In this document: in pieces, positions 8,362 through 18,791 of the stretch
Layout: each line of letters starts with the position of its first letter
How positions within the stretch are numbered: position 1 is the stretch's first letter
Position numbers and translations under genes: made by a program
The notes under the pieces: model-generated
What the model was told of the DNA's origin: nothing
What the model saw: the letters and a program-made list of their open reading frames with translations, nothing else
Database searches by the model: none
NCBI GenBank assembly: GCA_018335925.1
Contig: JAGXRF010000061.1
Location: forward strand, 1 to 64,000
Reading direction: 5' to 3'
From: Flavobacteriales bacterium
GTDB taxonomy: Bacteria; Bacteroidota; Bacteroidia; Flavobacteriales; Flavobacteriaceae
Length of the DNA stretch: 64,000 nt

Positions 8362-9085
8362 AATTATGAAAGCTAAATTATTTATTTATGTCCTGCTGCT
8401 AAGTAATTTTAGTTTCGGACAAACGCAAGTTTTATTAGATAACACTTGGTATTTAGAAAAATTTGTTATCAATGGTTCCGATATTACTTATACTGATAAT
8501 ACTAGTTATGATCATATTATTGGTTTTCAAGTATTAGATAATAATATCCTATTAGCTTCTTCATATTGCTTAACCATGTTTGGACTCAACGGTAATGTTT
8601 CTAATAACATTTTCACATACGATGGATTTTATCAGCTTGGTGTTCCTTGTCAATTCAGTAGTGATGATTTAAACATGTTTAATGTAATAACAACTTTTTA
8701 TTTATTGCCAAATAACGATTTTACTTTTACTATTACTGATGTAAATAATTATAAGAAATTAATTTTTGTAAATCCACAAGGTAATTCTGCAATTTACAAT
8801 AATGTTAATTTGAATGTACAGAGTTCAAACATTGTGGATAAACTAACTACATACCCCAACCCAGTAGAAAACATTTTACATTTTAAATCAGATTTTGAGA
8901 TAAGTAAAATTAAAATTTTTGCTTTAGATGGTAAATTAATTGATTCGAATTTATCCTTTTCAGGCAATCAAATTGATTTTTCAAATTTAAAGTCAGGTAT
9001 TTACTTTTTAGAATTTGAGCAAGATGGTCAAGTTACCAGAAAAAAAGTTGTTAAAAGGTAAATGGTTTCCATAACCAAGTAAAAA
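8340..9085 (+). repeat. Direct repeat, copy 2 (duplicated T9SS gene unit)
   Basis: Counterpart of 4641-5389. It starts inside the last seven codons of the subtilase, so this is probably the original location and the copy at 4641 the derived one. It ends in the run of A at 9081-9086, where the inverted-repeat element begins. Confidence 0.85.
8366..9061 (+). CDS. Small T9SS-exported protein, META-like domain (copy 2)
   Basis: Protein of 231 residues, built like the copy at 4667: signal peptide, passenger opening WYLEKFVINGSD, conserved cysteines in SYCLTMFG and VPCQFSSDD, and a T9SS type A sorting domain from YPNPVEN to the end. Signal and sorting domain are nearly identical to copy 1 while the passenger differs in most positions between residues 40 and 150. 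The start codon is four bases after the subtilase stop, so the two are almost certainly co-transcribed and translationally coupled. This suggests a functional partnership with the protease. Confidence 0.87.
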   Translation: MKAKLFIYVLLLSNFSFGQTQVLLDNTWYLEKFVINGSDITYTDNTSYDHIIGFQVLDNNILLASSYCLTMFGLNGNVSNNIFTYDGFYQLGVPCQFSSDDLNMFNVITTFYLLPNNDFTFTITDVNNYKKLIFVNPQGNSAIYNNVNLNVQSSNIVDKLTTYPNPVENILHFKSDFEISKIKIFALDGKLIDSNLSFSGNQIDFSNLKSGIYFLEFEQDGQVTRKKVVKR

Positions 9086-9089
9086 AGAA

Positions 9090-9352
9090 AGCTAAAAGCC
9101 TAGTTTAATCCTGTTTGGTATTATGTTAACGTGAGTTTGATATTGATAAATTAGTTTTGAGAAACACTTTGTGGTTCTCTGTGGCTTCTTTGTGACTTTT
9201 GTGCTACAACATAAATAGCTATCACACAAAATGCACAAAGCATACACAAAGTTACACAGAGAAAACTCTATGTTTAATTGTACAATACCATCAATATCAA
9301 ACACTTAAATATGTTTCTTGTATCGAACTCACGTTAAGTTAGGCTTTTAGCT
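9090..9352. repeat. Long imperfect inverted repeat (MITE-like or split terminator)
   Basis: Outer arms AGCTAAAAGCCTA (9090-9102) and TAGGCTTTTAGCT (9340-9352) are perfect complements, preceded by an A-run and followed by a T-run, exactly as in a bidirectional terminator, but 237 bases apart. Inside, 9126-9142 pairs with 9321-9337 (16 of 17) and 9136-9147 pairs with 9290-9301. The centre holds runs of CTTTGTG/CACAAAG-type words in opposite orientation on each side (about 9165-9205 and 9222-9264). No protein is encoded. This covers most of the 336-bp gap between the convergent genes ending at 9061 and 9398. Confidence 0.75.
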
Positions 9353-9397
9353 GTTTTTTTGGGTAATTTTACCCAATACAAAAAACCAAATCTTTTT

Positions 9398-10222
9398 TTA
9401 TGGATTTTGAATGGTATAGGTAAACTTATCCGTTTCTCCTGCATAAAAATAGCCAAGAGCAAAATTATTCGGGTTGGTTTTGTTGATCAAGTTTCCTCTA
9501 ACTGTTCCCGGGGGTGCCTGAAACGGACTTCCGGAGCTACTACCTGCCACACTTAACAAAACTCTCAAGTAATTGTAATGTCTTTGCGAAACCCCGGTTA
9601 AAGTAAAAGTGATGTCTTGTCCGGGTTCTAACTTTTCATTAAAATAATTGCCAAACATCAAATTATTTGCCTGAAAACGGTCTTGCACCAATCGATAAAT
9701 TGGCAAATCTTGAAAAGCAACTTCGTATTTTTCTTTATAAAAGTTGGTTTCGTTTACGATGTCCTGAAAGAAGAATTTCACTTCAATATCTTCCTGTAAA
9801 ATTCCTGCATTGTTGTTTTGCTCTACATTCAAAATACTAGGAGTTTTCATCATGATTTCTTTTGCTTCAAAAACTTCCCCTTGGTAAGTGATTTGTAAAG
9901 TGTATTCCATATCAATTTCAGGAACAAAATTGTTGCATTGGTATACACCTGGCTCTGTTTCCGAGAATAAAAAAGTTTGGTTATTGGTATTGCTTACTTG
10001 TACCAAAGCTCCACTTACTTTAGGATAGGCATCAGCAAAAAAAGCTGCAGTGGTAGATAAATAGATGGTTTGTGTAGAACCATCGGTTCCTTTGGCCCAT
10101 TCCAAAGAAGCATCTACTACCAAACGAGGAGCTGCAGTATCTAGTTCAATATCAATAACCTCTTCGCAGGAAACAAAATGGAATATGCTAATAAATAAAA
10201 ATAATTTATATAGTGTTTTCAT
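9398..10222 (-). CDS. DUF4249 family lipoprotein
   Basis: Envelope lipoprotein of 274 residues from the ATG at 10222. The frame extends upstream, but only this start gives the lipoprotein signal MKTLYKLFLFISIFHFVSCEE with the lipobox cysteine at 19. The remainder is beta-rich. DUF4249 proteins are commonly encoded with a TonB-dependent receptor, as here: the receptor gene ends four bases upstream on the same strand. By analogy with SusD-like partners it may help capture or hand over a ligand at the outer membrane, but the substrate is unknown. Confidence 0.88.
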   Translation of the reverse strand: MKTLYKLFLFISIFHFVSCEEVIDIELDTAAPRLVVDASLEWAKGTDGSTQTIYLSTTAAFFADAYPKVSGALVQVSNTNNQTFLFSETEPGVYQCNNFVPEIDMEYTLQITYQGEVFEAKEIMMKTPSILNVEQNNNAGILQEDIEVKFFFQDIVNETNFYKEKYEVAFQDLPIYRLVQDRFQANNLMFGNYFNEKLEPGQDITFTLTGVSQRHYNYLRVLLSVAGSSSGSPFQAPPGTVRGNLINKTNPNNFALGYFYAGETDKFTYTIQNP

Positions 10223-10226
10223 GTGC

Positions 10227-12587
10227 TTAAAATTTAAAGTTGTAAGTAACGCTTGGAACAATTCCGAAAATAGACAAACGAACTGCTTCATTTTGCCCGC
10301 TGTCTTGGTTTTGACGGAAAGTTAAAGAAGCGGCATTCATTCGATTGTACACGTTGTAAATACCAAATACCCATTCTCCTTGCCATCCTTGTTTTTTGTC
10401 AGGCTTTGGGGTGTAATTGGCAGAAATGTCTAAACGATGAAACGTTGGCAAACTATTCTGATTTCTTAAGCCATACGTTGGAACAGTAATGCCTTGGTAT
10501 TCATAGCTGCCGTTAGGTAAGGTGATAGGCTGTCCGGATTGCAAAGCAAACACTGCTCCAAATCGCCATTTTTTATTCAAATCGTAGTTGGCAGTAACAC
10601 TAATATTGTGCAATTTATCCCAGTTTGCCCGATACCATGCACCATTGTTAATTCCGGTTTCCATTGGGGTTCTTCCGGGTGTTCGTTGTTCTGATCTTGA
10701 AAGGGTATATGCCAGCCAACCATTCCATTTTCCGGTATTTTTTCGCAATAAAAACTCCAATCCATAAGCCCTTCCTTCTCCATTTAAAACTACTTGTTCA
10801 ATGGCATTGTTGGCAACCAAATCTGCACCATCAATATAATCTACACGATCATAAATTCTTTTATAGAAAGATTCTACTTCAAAAGTGTATTGATCGTCTT
10901 TTAAATTTTGAAAATACCCAACTGCATATTGGTCTAATCGTTGCGGTTTCAAATAAGGGCCACTTGGTGTCCACACATCCAATGGCGTAGGAGATTGGGT
11001 ATTGGAAATTAAGTGTAAATATTGTGCCATGCGGTTGTAGCTTGCTTTTACCGATTGGTTGTCGTTCCATGCATAAGAAACCGCAAATCGAGGTTCTAAA
11101 TTATCAAATGCAGAAATTTTTTGGTTGCTCCCATAAAAGGTAGAGCCAATAATAGGAGCTTTTTCGTAAATCTGAATTTCCGGATTAAAAATAACCGGTT
11201 GGTTGTTGGCATAGGTAAAGATGTTTTCAGTACCCAATCGGTAAAACTGGCTGTATCGCAATCCGTATTGTACACTCCATTTTTCCGAAAGTTTTTGTTC
11301 TACATCAAAATATACTGCTGGTTCAAAAGCAAATTTTTTCTCTAGTTGCGATTCGTTGATAGAAGAAGAGGCATCTAACGGAACAATTCTACCTGGATTG
11401 AAGTCGTAATACAACATATTGGCTCCGTAACTCAATTTGATGTTTTCGGAAATATATTGTTTTAAGTCGTATTTCAATTGATAGTTTAAGATACCACTTT
11501 GCCAGTCAAAACCAATAAATCCTAACTGTAATCCGTAGTCATAATCGCTATAAATCAAAGATAAATTGGAAAATAATTTATCAGAAAAAAGGTGGTTCCA
11601 TCGTAAATTTAAAGTGGCATTTCCGTAGGTATTTACGATTCTATCACTTAAACGAAAAACATCTCTACCAAAATAACCCGATAAATACAAGGTGTTGTTT
11701 TGGTTGATTTCGTAATTCCATTTGGTATTCAAATCATAAAAATAAGCGGTATTATTGATGTCCGTAAATTTTAAAAAGAGGTGGGCATAGGTACCACGAC
11801 CAGCAATTAAAAACGAACTTTTGTCTTTTACCACAGGACCTTCTGCCAACAGTCTGCTTGAAATTACTCCAATTCCACCGTTCATTTCAAACTTTTGCTT
11901 GTTTCCATCTTTTTGGTAGATGTCTAATACGGATGACAATCTTCCACCATATTTAGCAGGGATTCCTCCTTTGTATAATTTTAAATCTTTTACGGCATCT
12001 CCATTAAACACCGAAAATAAACCGAACAAGTGCGAAGAATTATAAATAGTAGCTTCATCTAACAAAACTAAATTTTGGTCTGCTCCACCACCACGCACAT
12101 TAAAGCCCGATTGTCCTTCTCCTGCATTGGTAACTCCCGGTAAATTTAAAATGGTTTTTAAAATGTCCACTTCTCCCAATAATACAGGCAAACGCTTTAC
12201 TTCTTGCATTGTGAGTTTGTTTACACTCATCTCTGGTTTTTGAATCTCTGCTTTGTTTTTGCGATCAGTTACCACCACTTCTTGCAATAGTTGGTCTTCT
12301 TCCTCTAAAGAAAAGTTCAGACGAGTGTTTTGAGAAACTTCAATGGTTTGTTCCAAAGTTTTAAAACCCAGATAACTTACAGTAATGGTATGCTTGCCTT
12401 TGGGAGCATTGAATACATAATAGCCATATTCGTTGGTAGTTGCACCAATTTTTAAATTGCTTATTACAACATTTACCCCGAACAAAGTTTCTTTGGTATT
12501 CTTGGCAGTTACGGTTCCGCTAATGGTGACTCTTTCTTGACTCCATAAAAAAGAAGCACTTAGCAGGAAAAATAGGAGATTACGCAT
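10227..12587 (-). CDS. TonB-dependent receptor with carboxypeptidase-like N-terminal domain
   Basis: Outer-membrane active transporter of 786 residues. It has a signal peptide (MRNLLFFLLSASFLWSQ), then a carboxypeptidase-D regulatory-like beta sandwich (about 20-105, GVNVVISNLKIGATTNEYGYYVF). A plug domain follows (about 115-225, with LPGVTNAGEGQSGFNVRGG) and then a 22-strand-type barrel ending in SVTYNFKF with a terminal Phe. The ligand is not deducible. It forms an operon with the DUF4249 gene. The promoter region at 12604-12631 precedes it. Confidence 0.93.
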   Translation of the reverse strand: MRNLLFFLLSASFLWSQERVTISGTVTAKNTKETLFGVNVVISNLKIGATTNEYGYYVFNAPKGKHTITVSYLGFKTLEQTIEVSQNTRLNFSLEEEDQLLQEVVVTDRKNKAEIQKPEMSVNKLTMQEVKRLPVLLGEVDILKTILNLPGVTNAGEGQSGFNVRGGGADQNLVLLDEATIYNSSHLFGLFSVFNGDAVKDLKLYKGGIPAKYGGRLSSVLDIYQKDGNKQKFEMNGGIGVISSRLLAEGPVVKDKSSFLIAGRGTYAHLFLKFTDINNTAYFYDLNTKWNYEINQNNTLYLSGYFGRDVFRLSDRIVNTYGNATLNLRWNHLFSDKLFSNLSLIYSDYDYGLQLGFIGFDWQSGILNYQLKYDLKQYISENIKLSYGANMLYYDFNPGRIVPLDASSSINESQLEKKFAFEPAVYFDVEQKLSEKWSVQYGLRYSQFYRLGTENIFTYANNQPVIFNPEIQIYEKAPIIGSTFYGSNQKISAFDNLEPRFAVSYAWNDNQSVKASYNRMAQYLHLISNTQSPTPLDVWTPSGPYLKPQRLDQYAVGYFQNLKDDQYTFEVESFYKRIYDRVDYIDGADLVANNAIEQVVLNGEGRAYGLEFLLRKNTGKWNGWLAYTLSRSEQRTPGRTPMETGINNGAWYRANWDKLHNISVTANYDLNKKWRFGAVFALQSGQPITLPNGSYEYQGITVPTYGLRNQNSLPTFHRLDISANYTPKPDKKQGWQGEWVFGIYNVYNRMNAASLTFRQNQDSGQNEAVRLSIFGIVPSVTYNFKF

Positions 12588-12603
12588 AAAATTAATATTT
12601 GTT

Positions 12604-12631
12604 CAAAGATATTGTAAGCTAGTTAAACAAA
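12604..12631 (-). promoter_or_regulatory. Promoter of the TonB receptor-DUF4249 operon
   Basis: On the minus strand, TTTG (12631-12628) is followed after 16 bases by TATCTTTG (12611-12604). The -7 box is perfect; the spacer is shorter than the usual 19. It lies 16 bases before the ATG. Confidence 0.5.
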
Positions 12632-12672
12632 TAAAGGTTTAACGTTTTTTTAATTGGTCAAATACAGACAAT

Positions 12673-12704
12673 AAAAAACTCCCAAAAGCCAAGCCAATGG
12701 GAGT
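12673..12704 (-). terminator. Rho-independent terminator of icd
   Basis: Stem ACTCCCA (12678-12684) with TGGGAGT (12698-12704). On the minus strand it is followed by six T (12678-12673). It lies 22 bases past the icd stop codon. Confidence 0.85.
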
Positions 12705-12726
12705 GTATCAAGGTTGTTTCAATCAA

Positions 12727-14979
<2,253 letters not shown>

Positions 14980-14982
14980 TCA

Positions 14983-15020
14983 AAAAATAACAAAGTGTTA
15001 TTTTTGGGTTTGCAAAGATA
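14983..15020 (-). promoter_or_regulatory. icd -7 box and palindrome in the leader
   Basis: The minus strand reads TATCTTTG at 15020-15013, a perfect -7 element. Immediately downstream is a perfect 10-bp inverted repeat, AAAAATAACA (14983-14992) and TGTTATTTTT (14996-15005), separated by three bases. It would sit at the transcription start and could be an operator or a leader hairpin. The rest of the 306-bp gap between icd and the ABC operon (14941-15246) shows nothing else I can name. Confidence 0.5.
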
Positions 15021-15246
15021 GTTTTTAATCTCCTAATTTTGAAAACTTTGCTGAGCGAAAACGTTTGAATTTTCGATTTGTTTTTTTTGTGTTGTCAATT
15101 TTGCTAAAATCGTAAATAGTATAGGGTTATTTTTTTAAGTTCACAATTACAGACAATTTCATTAAGAATATTTTGGCTTTACTTTTCTCAAATTTTATGT
15201 TCCATTTTCGATTTATTTTGTGTTGAACCTTGTATTTTTGACCATT

Positions 15247-15912
15247 ATGGAAACCATGACTCTTTTAGAAACCAAAAATTTACGCTTTGCTTATCCGCAA
15301 GGCAATCATTTTCATTTTCCTGACATAAAAGTACAAGCAGCAAATAGCTTTTTAATTTCTGGTCCCTCTGGGGTTGGAAAAACAACTTTATTGCATTTAC
15401 TAGCTGGTATTTTGCAACCAACCGATGGAGAAATTTGGATCAACCAAACCAATGTAGCATCTTTAGGGGGTAGAAAATTAGATGAATTTAGAGGCAAAAA
15501 CATAGGATTGGTATTGCAACAAAATCATTTTATCCAATCGTTGAGTGTTTTAGACAATGTATTGATGGCAAATTGGTTGGCAACCCAACAAAAAAACGTG
15601 CAAAAAGCAAAAGAGCTTTTGGAAAAATTAGGGATTGCCTCTCAACAAAATAAAGCTACCTATCAGTTAAGTGTTGGGCAACAACAACGATTATCTATTG
15701 CTAGAGCATTGATTAACGAACCTAAATTATTATTGGCTGATGAGCCAACATCGAGTTTAGATGATCATCATGCCCAGTCTGTAATTGCATTATTACAAGA
15801 GTTGTCTGTTGCTTACGGAGCTTCCTTAGTAGTAGTATCGCATGACCAACGTTTAAAAGAAGTCATTAAAGATACCGTAGTTTTATCCAACCAAATTTCT
15901 TCAAATTCTTAA
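15247..15912 (+). CDS. ABC transporter ATP-binding protein (LolD/MacB type)
   Basis: ATPase of 221 residues that should power the FtsX-type permease encoded four bases downstream. Walker A is GPSGVGKT (39-46), the Q-loop lies in LVLQQNHF, the signature is LSVGQQQRLS and Walker B is LLLADEPTSSLD. An upstream GTG at 15220 would add nine residues, but TATTTTTG (15233-15240), a perfect -7 box, lies after it. The ATG at 15247 is therefore preferred, with the ATG at 15256 as the alternative. First gene of a three-gene operon with the DUF3299 protein. Confidence 0.9.
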   Translation: METMTLLETKNLRFAYPQGNHFHFPDIKVQAANSFLISGPSGVGKTTLLHLLAGILQPTDGEIWINQTNVASLGGRKLDEFRGKNIGLVLQQNHFIQSLSVLDNVLMANWLATQQKNVQKAKELLEKLGIASQQNKATYQLSVGQQQRLSIARALINEPKLLLADEPTSSLDDHHAQSVIALLQELSVAYGASLVVVSHDQRLKEVIKDTVVLSNQISSNS

Positions 15913-15915
15913 GTC

Positions 15916-17127
15916 ATGATCGCAAAATTATCTTGGAAAAACCTTTGGCACAAACCATGGAATACCTTACTTAGTGTTATTTTATTGGTAAGTTCGATTG
16001 CTTTAATGACGGTATTGGTATTGGTACAGCATCAATTTGAAGACCAATTTCAAAAGAATGTGGAAGATATTGACTTGGTTTTAGGAGCTCCCGGAAGTCC
16101 ATTGCAGTTAATTTTATCTTCGGTATATCAAGTAGATGCCCCAACTGGAAATATTTTGTATGCAGACGCAAAAACTTACATGAAGCATCCTCATGTAAGA
16201 CAAGCCATTCCTTTGGCTTTTGGAGATAATTATGTAGGATTTAAAATTGTTGGAACTACTTGGGATTATGCCAAAAAGTACAAAGCTAATTTGCAACAAG
16301 GGAAAGCTTTTGCAAAAGATTTTGAAGTAGTGGTAGGAGCTCAAGTAGCTCAAAAACTTTCGTTAAAATTAGGAGATACTTTTTACGGAACCCACGGAGA
16401 TGCCATGGAAGGGGAGGTACATGACAACCATGCTTACGAAGTAGTAGGAATTTTAGAAGAAAGCGGGCAAGTAATAGACCATTTGATTTTGTGTACCATT
16501 TCTAGTGTTTGGAATATTCATGCCGAGCACGAACACGTAGAAGGCATGGAGCACGAAACTATGCCAATAACGGAAGAGGAGCAAGAGATTACCGCAGTTT
16601 TACTAACCATGAAAAACCAAATTGCCAAGCTTACATGGCCAAGAATCATCCCCCAAAGCACTAAAATGCAAGCAGCATCTCCAGCTATAGAAATCAATCG
16701 GTTGTTTTCGTTATTTGGTATAGGATTAGAGGCACTTACTTATTTAAGTTATGCCTTGTTGGTATTATCTGGGTTGAGCATTTTTATTGCGTTATATAGT
16801 AATTTAAAAGAAAGACAATACGAATTTGCTTTGATGCGAATTAGTGGAGCAAGGGCATTGCAATTGTTTTGGAGCTTGTTGCTAGAAAGTTGGTTTTTAA
16901 CTTTTATTGGCATCCTTTTTGGTGCAACTCTCGGAAGATTGGCATTGGTGCTATTGTCATGGAGTACCGAAGAACAATTCAAATTGGTTTTTGATCCAAG
17001 CATGATTCTTTGGCAAAAAGAAGGAATGTTGTGGATTCTTACTATTTTTGTGGGCTTTTTAGCAGCTTGTATTCCTGCAATAAAGGCCTATCAAATTCAG
17101 ATTTCAAAAACATTAACACATGCGTAA
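15916..17127 (+). CDS. FtsX-type ABC transporter permease with His-rich extracytoplasmic loop
   Basis: Inner-membrane permease of 403 residues in the MacB/LolCE style. It has one N-terminal helix (about 18-38), a large periplasmic domain (about 40-260) and three C-terminal helices (about 270-293, 320-345, 370-392). The periplasmic part is rich in His and acidic residues: THGDAMEGEVHDNHA (159-173) and IHAEHEHVEGMEHE (201-214), which suggests metal contact. It is co-transcribed with the ATPase upstream and overlaps the DUF3299 gene by eight bases. Such permeases usually drive periplasmic rearrangement rather than transport through the membrane. Confidence 0.88.
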   Translation: MIAKLSWKNLWHKPWNTLLSVILLVSSIALMTVLVLVQHQFEDQFQKNVEDIDLVLGAPGSPLQLILSSVYQVDAPTGNILYADAKTYMKHPHVRQAIPLAFGDNYVGFKIVGTTWDYAKKYKANLQQGKAFAKDFEVVVGAQVAQKLSLKLGDTFYGTHGDAMEGEVHDNHAYEVVGILEESGQVIDHLILCTISSVWNIHAEHEHVEGMEHETMPITEEEQEITAVLLTMKNQIAKLTWPRIIPQSTKMQAASPAIEINRLFSLFGIGLEALTYLSYALLVLSGLSIFIALYSNLKERQYEFALMRISGARALQLFWSLLLESWFLTFIGILFGATLGRLALVLLSWSTEEQFKLVFDPSMILWQKEGMLWILTIFVGFLAACIPAIKAYQIQISKTLTHA

Positions 17128-17713
17128 TATTTATATTTTTTTCATTGCTTTTTTTGTGGTGTTTGGCCTTTTAGAATGGCAATTTAAACCGGATGCCACC
17201 AAAGTAGTTGCCATGCAAAAACCAATGGAGCAAGCAGCTTTTGTGCATACCTCTGAAAAGGCTTCCACTACCGATGAAGTGAGCATGGATGCCATGATGT
17301 TAGATGCTAACTTTTTGGACCAAGCAGGAGCCAAGGCAGATACCATTTCATGGAAATTATTAGGAATTATCAAGTACACCAAAAAGCCTCATCCAGATTT
17401 TGAAGAAGGAGTGATGTTTCCAATCATCAACTCTACTTTAAAAGCCAAGCAAGGAAAAAAAGTAGTGCTATCCGGATTTATTGTTCCGGTAGATACCAAA
17501 ACATATGCACTAAGTAAAAACGTATTTGCAGCATGTTTTTTTTGTGGTAAAGCAGGACCGGAAACCATCACTGGATTAAAATTTAAGGGAGCAACACCTA
17601 AACTAAAAACAGACCAATACGTAACTATCGAAGGAGTTTTCAGATACAACGATTCGGATGTGGATGATTGGATTTACCACATTGACCAAGCTGTAATTAC
17701 CAAAGGATTGTAA
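17120..17713 (+). CDS. DUF3299-like exported protein
   Basis: Protein of 197 residues with an N-terminal signal anchor (about 3-19). The C-terminal half contains VVLSGFIVPVDT, then CFFCGKAGPE with Cys139 and Cys142, then VTIEGVF and DDWIYHIDQA, the pattern of DUF3299 proteins. The gene overlaps the permease by eight bases, so it is translationally coupled. In proteobacteria DUF3299 genes also occur beside FtsX-type ABC transporters, in loci that from memory are zinc-regulated. The cysteine pair and the His-rich permease loop fit a metal-related role, but this is inference. Confidence 0.78.
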   Translation: MRNIYIFFIAFFVVFGLLEWQFKPDATKVVAMQKPMEQAAFVHTSEKASTTDEVSMDAMMLDANFLDQAGAKADTISWKLLGIIKYTKKPHPDFEEGVMFPIINSTLKAKQGKKVVLSGFIVPVDTKTYALSKNVFAACFFCGKAGPETITGLKFKGATPKLKTDQYVTIEGVFRYNDSDVDDWIYHIDQAVITKGL

Positions 17714-17734
17714 CATTTTATCAAAAGCTAGATT

Positions 17735-18424
17735 TTGTTTCAACATAAAAAACATTTGTTTTTTGATTTAGACCATACGTTGTGGGATTTTGAAAAAAAT
17801 TCTGCCTTGGCTTACGAACGTATATTTGAAGAGCGAAAACTCCTATTACACCTTCCAAAGTTTTTAGAAGTTTATATTCCAACTAATTTAAAGTATTGGA
17901 AGTTATACAGAGAGGAAAAAATCTCTCAAGAAGATTTAAGATTTCATCGATTAAAAGAAGTTTTTGATGCCTTAGATTTTACTTCCATTACCAAAAATGA
18001 AGTCATGGAAATTGCCCATGACTATATAGCTTATTTGCCAACCTTTAATTATTTGTATGAAGGAGCAATGGAAATATTGGAATACTTGCAACCAAATTAC
18101 CATTTGCATATTATAACCAATGGGTTTGCTGAGGTACAACATCGGAAAATTCAACAATCGGGATTAGAACATTATTTTAAAACGGTAACCAACTCAGAAA
18201 CAGCAGGAGTAAAAAAGCCAAATCCGCAAATTTTTCAAACGGCATTGCAACTGGCACAAGCCAACTTGTCAGAAAGTATCATGATAGGAGACAGCTTGGA
18301 AGCTGATATAGAAGGAGCTCAAAATTTTGGGCTTGATACCATTTACTTTAATGAGTTTCAAATTCCACATCAAAATCCAACTCCTCAAGTATTTCATTTA
18401 TTGGAGTTGAAAGAGTGGTTTTAG
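17735..18424 (+). CDS. YjjG-type HAD nucleotidase (noncanonical pyrimidine nucleotides)
   Basis: HAD-superfamily phosphatase of 229 residues. Motif I is FFDLDHTLWDF with Asp11 and Asp13, motif II is HIITNGFA, the motif III Lys is in AGVKKPNP, and motif IV is MIGDSLEADIEGA. The sequence fits the YjjG family, which removes phosphate from noncanonical pyrimidine nucleotides and so cleans the nucleotide pool. The start is TTG at 17735: an in-frame TAG lies six bases upstream and no ATG fits before motif I. It follows the DUF3299 gene by 21 bases and may be read through from that operon. Confidence 0.9.
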   Translation: MFQHKKHLFFDLDHTLWDFEKNSALAYERIFEERKLLLHLPKFLEVYIPTNLKYWKLYREEKISQEDLRFHRLKEVFDALDFTSITKNEVMEIAHDYIAYLPTFNYLYEGAMEILEYLQPNYHLHIITNGFAEVQHRKIQQSGLEHYFKTVTNSETAGVKKPNPQIFQTALQLAQANLSESIMIGDSLEADIEGAQNFGLDTIYFNEFQIPHQNPTPQVFHLLELKEWF

Positions 18425-18459
18425 GTTTTTAGTTTTTTCCCATTTTGGTAACTTTTTAG

Positions 18460-18467
18460 TATATTTG
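18460..18467 (+). promoter_or_regulatory. -7 element of the higBA promoter
   Basis: TATATTTG matches TAnnTTTG perfectly and lies 18 bases before the TTG start at 18486. No convincing -33 box at the normal distance. Confidence 0.45.
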
Positions 18468-18485
18468 TCTCAAATTTTGTTTGTT

Positions 18486-18779
18486 TTGAGAATTATTGCC
18501 AAAAAAACTTTGAGAGATTTTTGGGAAATACACAAGGATGTGGAAGAGTCATTAAAATCTTGGTACAATGAATTTGAGAAATCAAAATTCGAAAACTTTA
18601 ATCAATTAAAAAGTGAATATCCGAGTGCAAGTATTTTACAAGACAATAGAGTAGTTTTTAATATCAAAGGAAATCATTATCGATTGATTGTAAAAATTAA
18701 TTTTGATTTCCAACTATGTTGGATCAGATTTATTGGCACCCATGCTCAATACGATAAAATTAACGCAAATATCATTTAA
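18486..18779 (+). CDS. higB: HigB-type toxin of a type II toxin-antitoxin system
   Basis: Predicted ribosome-dependent mRNA interferase of 97 residues. The sequence from RIIAKKTLRDFWEIH through WYNEF, VFNIKGNHYRLIVKINF and IRFIGTHAQYDKIN follows the HigB family closely. The family normally starts M-R-I-I, so the TTG at 18486 is chosen over the TTG at 18465. The antitoxin gene follows after 12 bases. Toxin-first order is the hallmark of higBA. Confidence 0.9.
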   Translation: MRIIAKKTLRDFWEIHKDVEESLKSWYNEFEKSKFENFNQLKSEYPSASILQDNRVVFNIKGNHYRLIVKINFDFQLCWIRFIGTHAQYDKINANII

Positions 18780-18791
18780 AAAATAGGAGTC

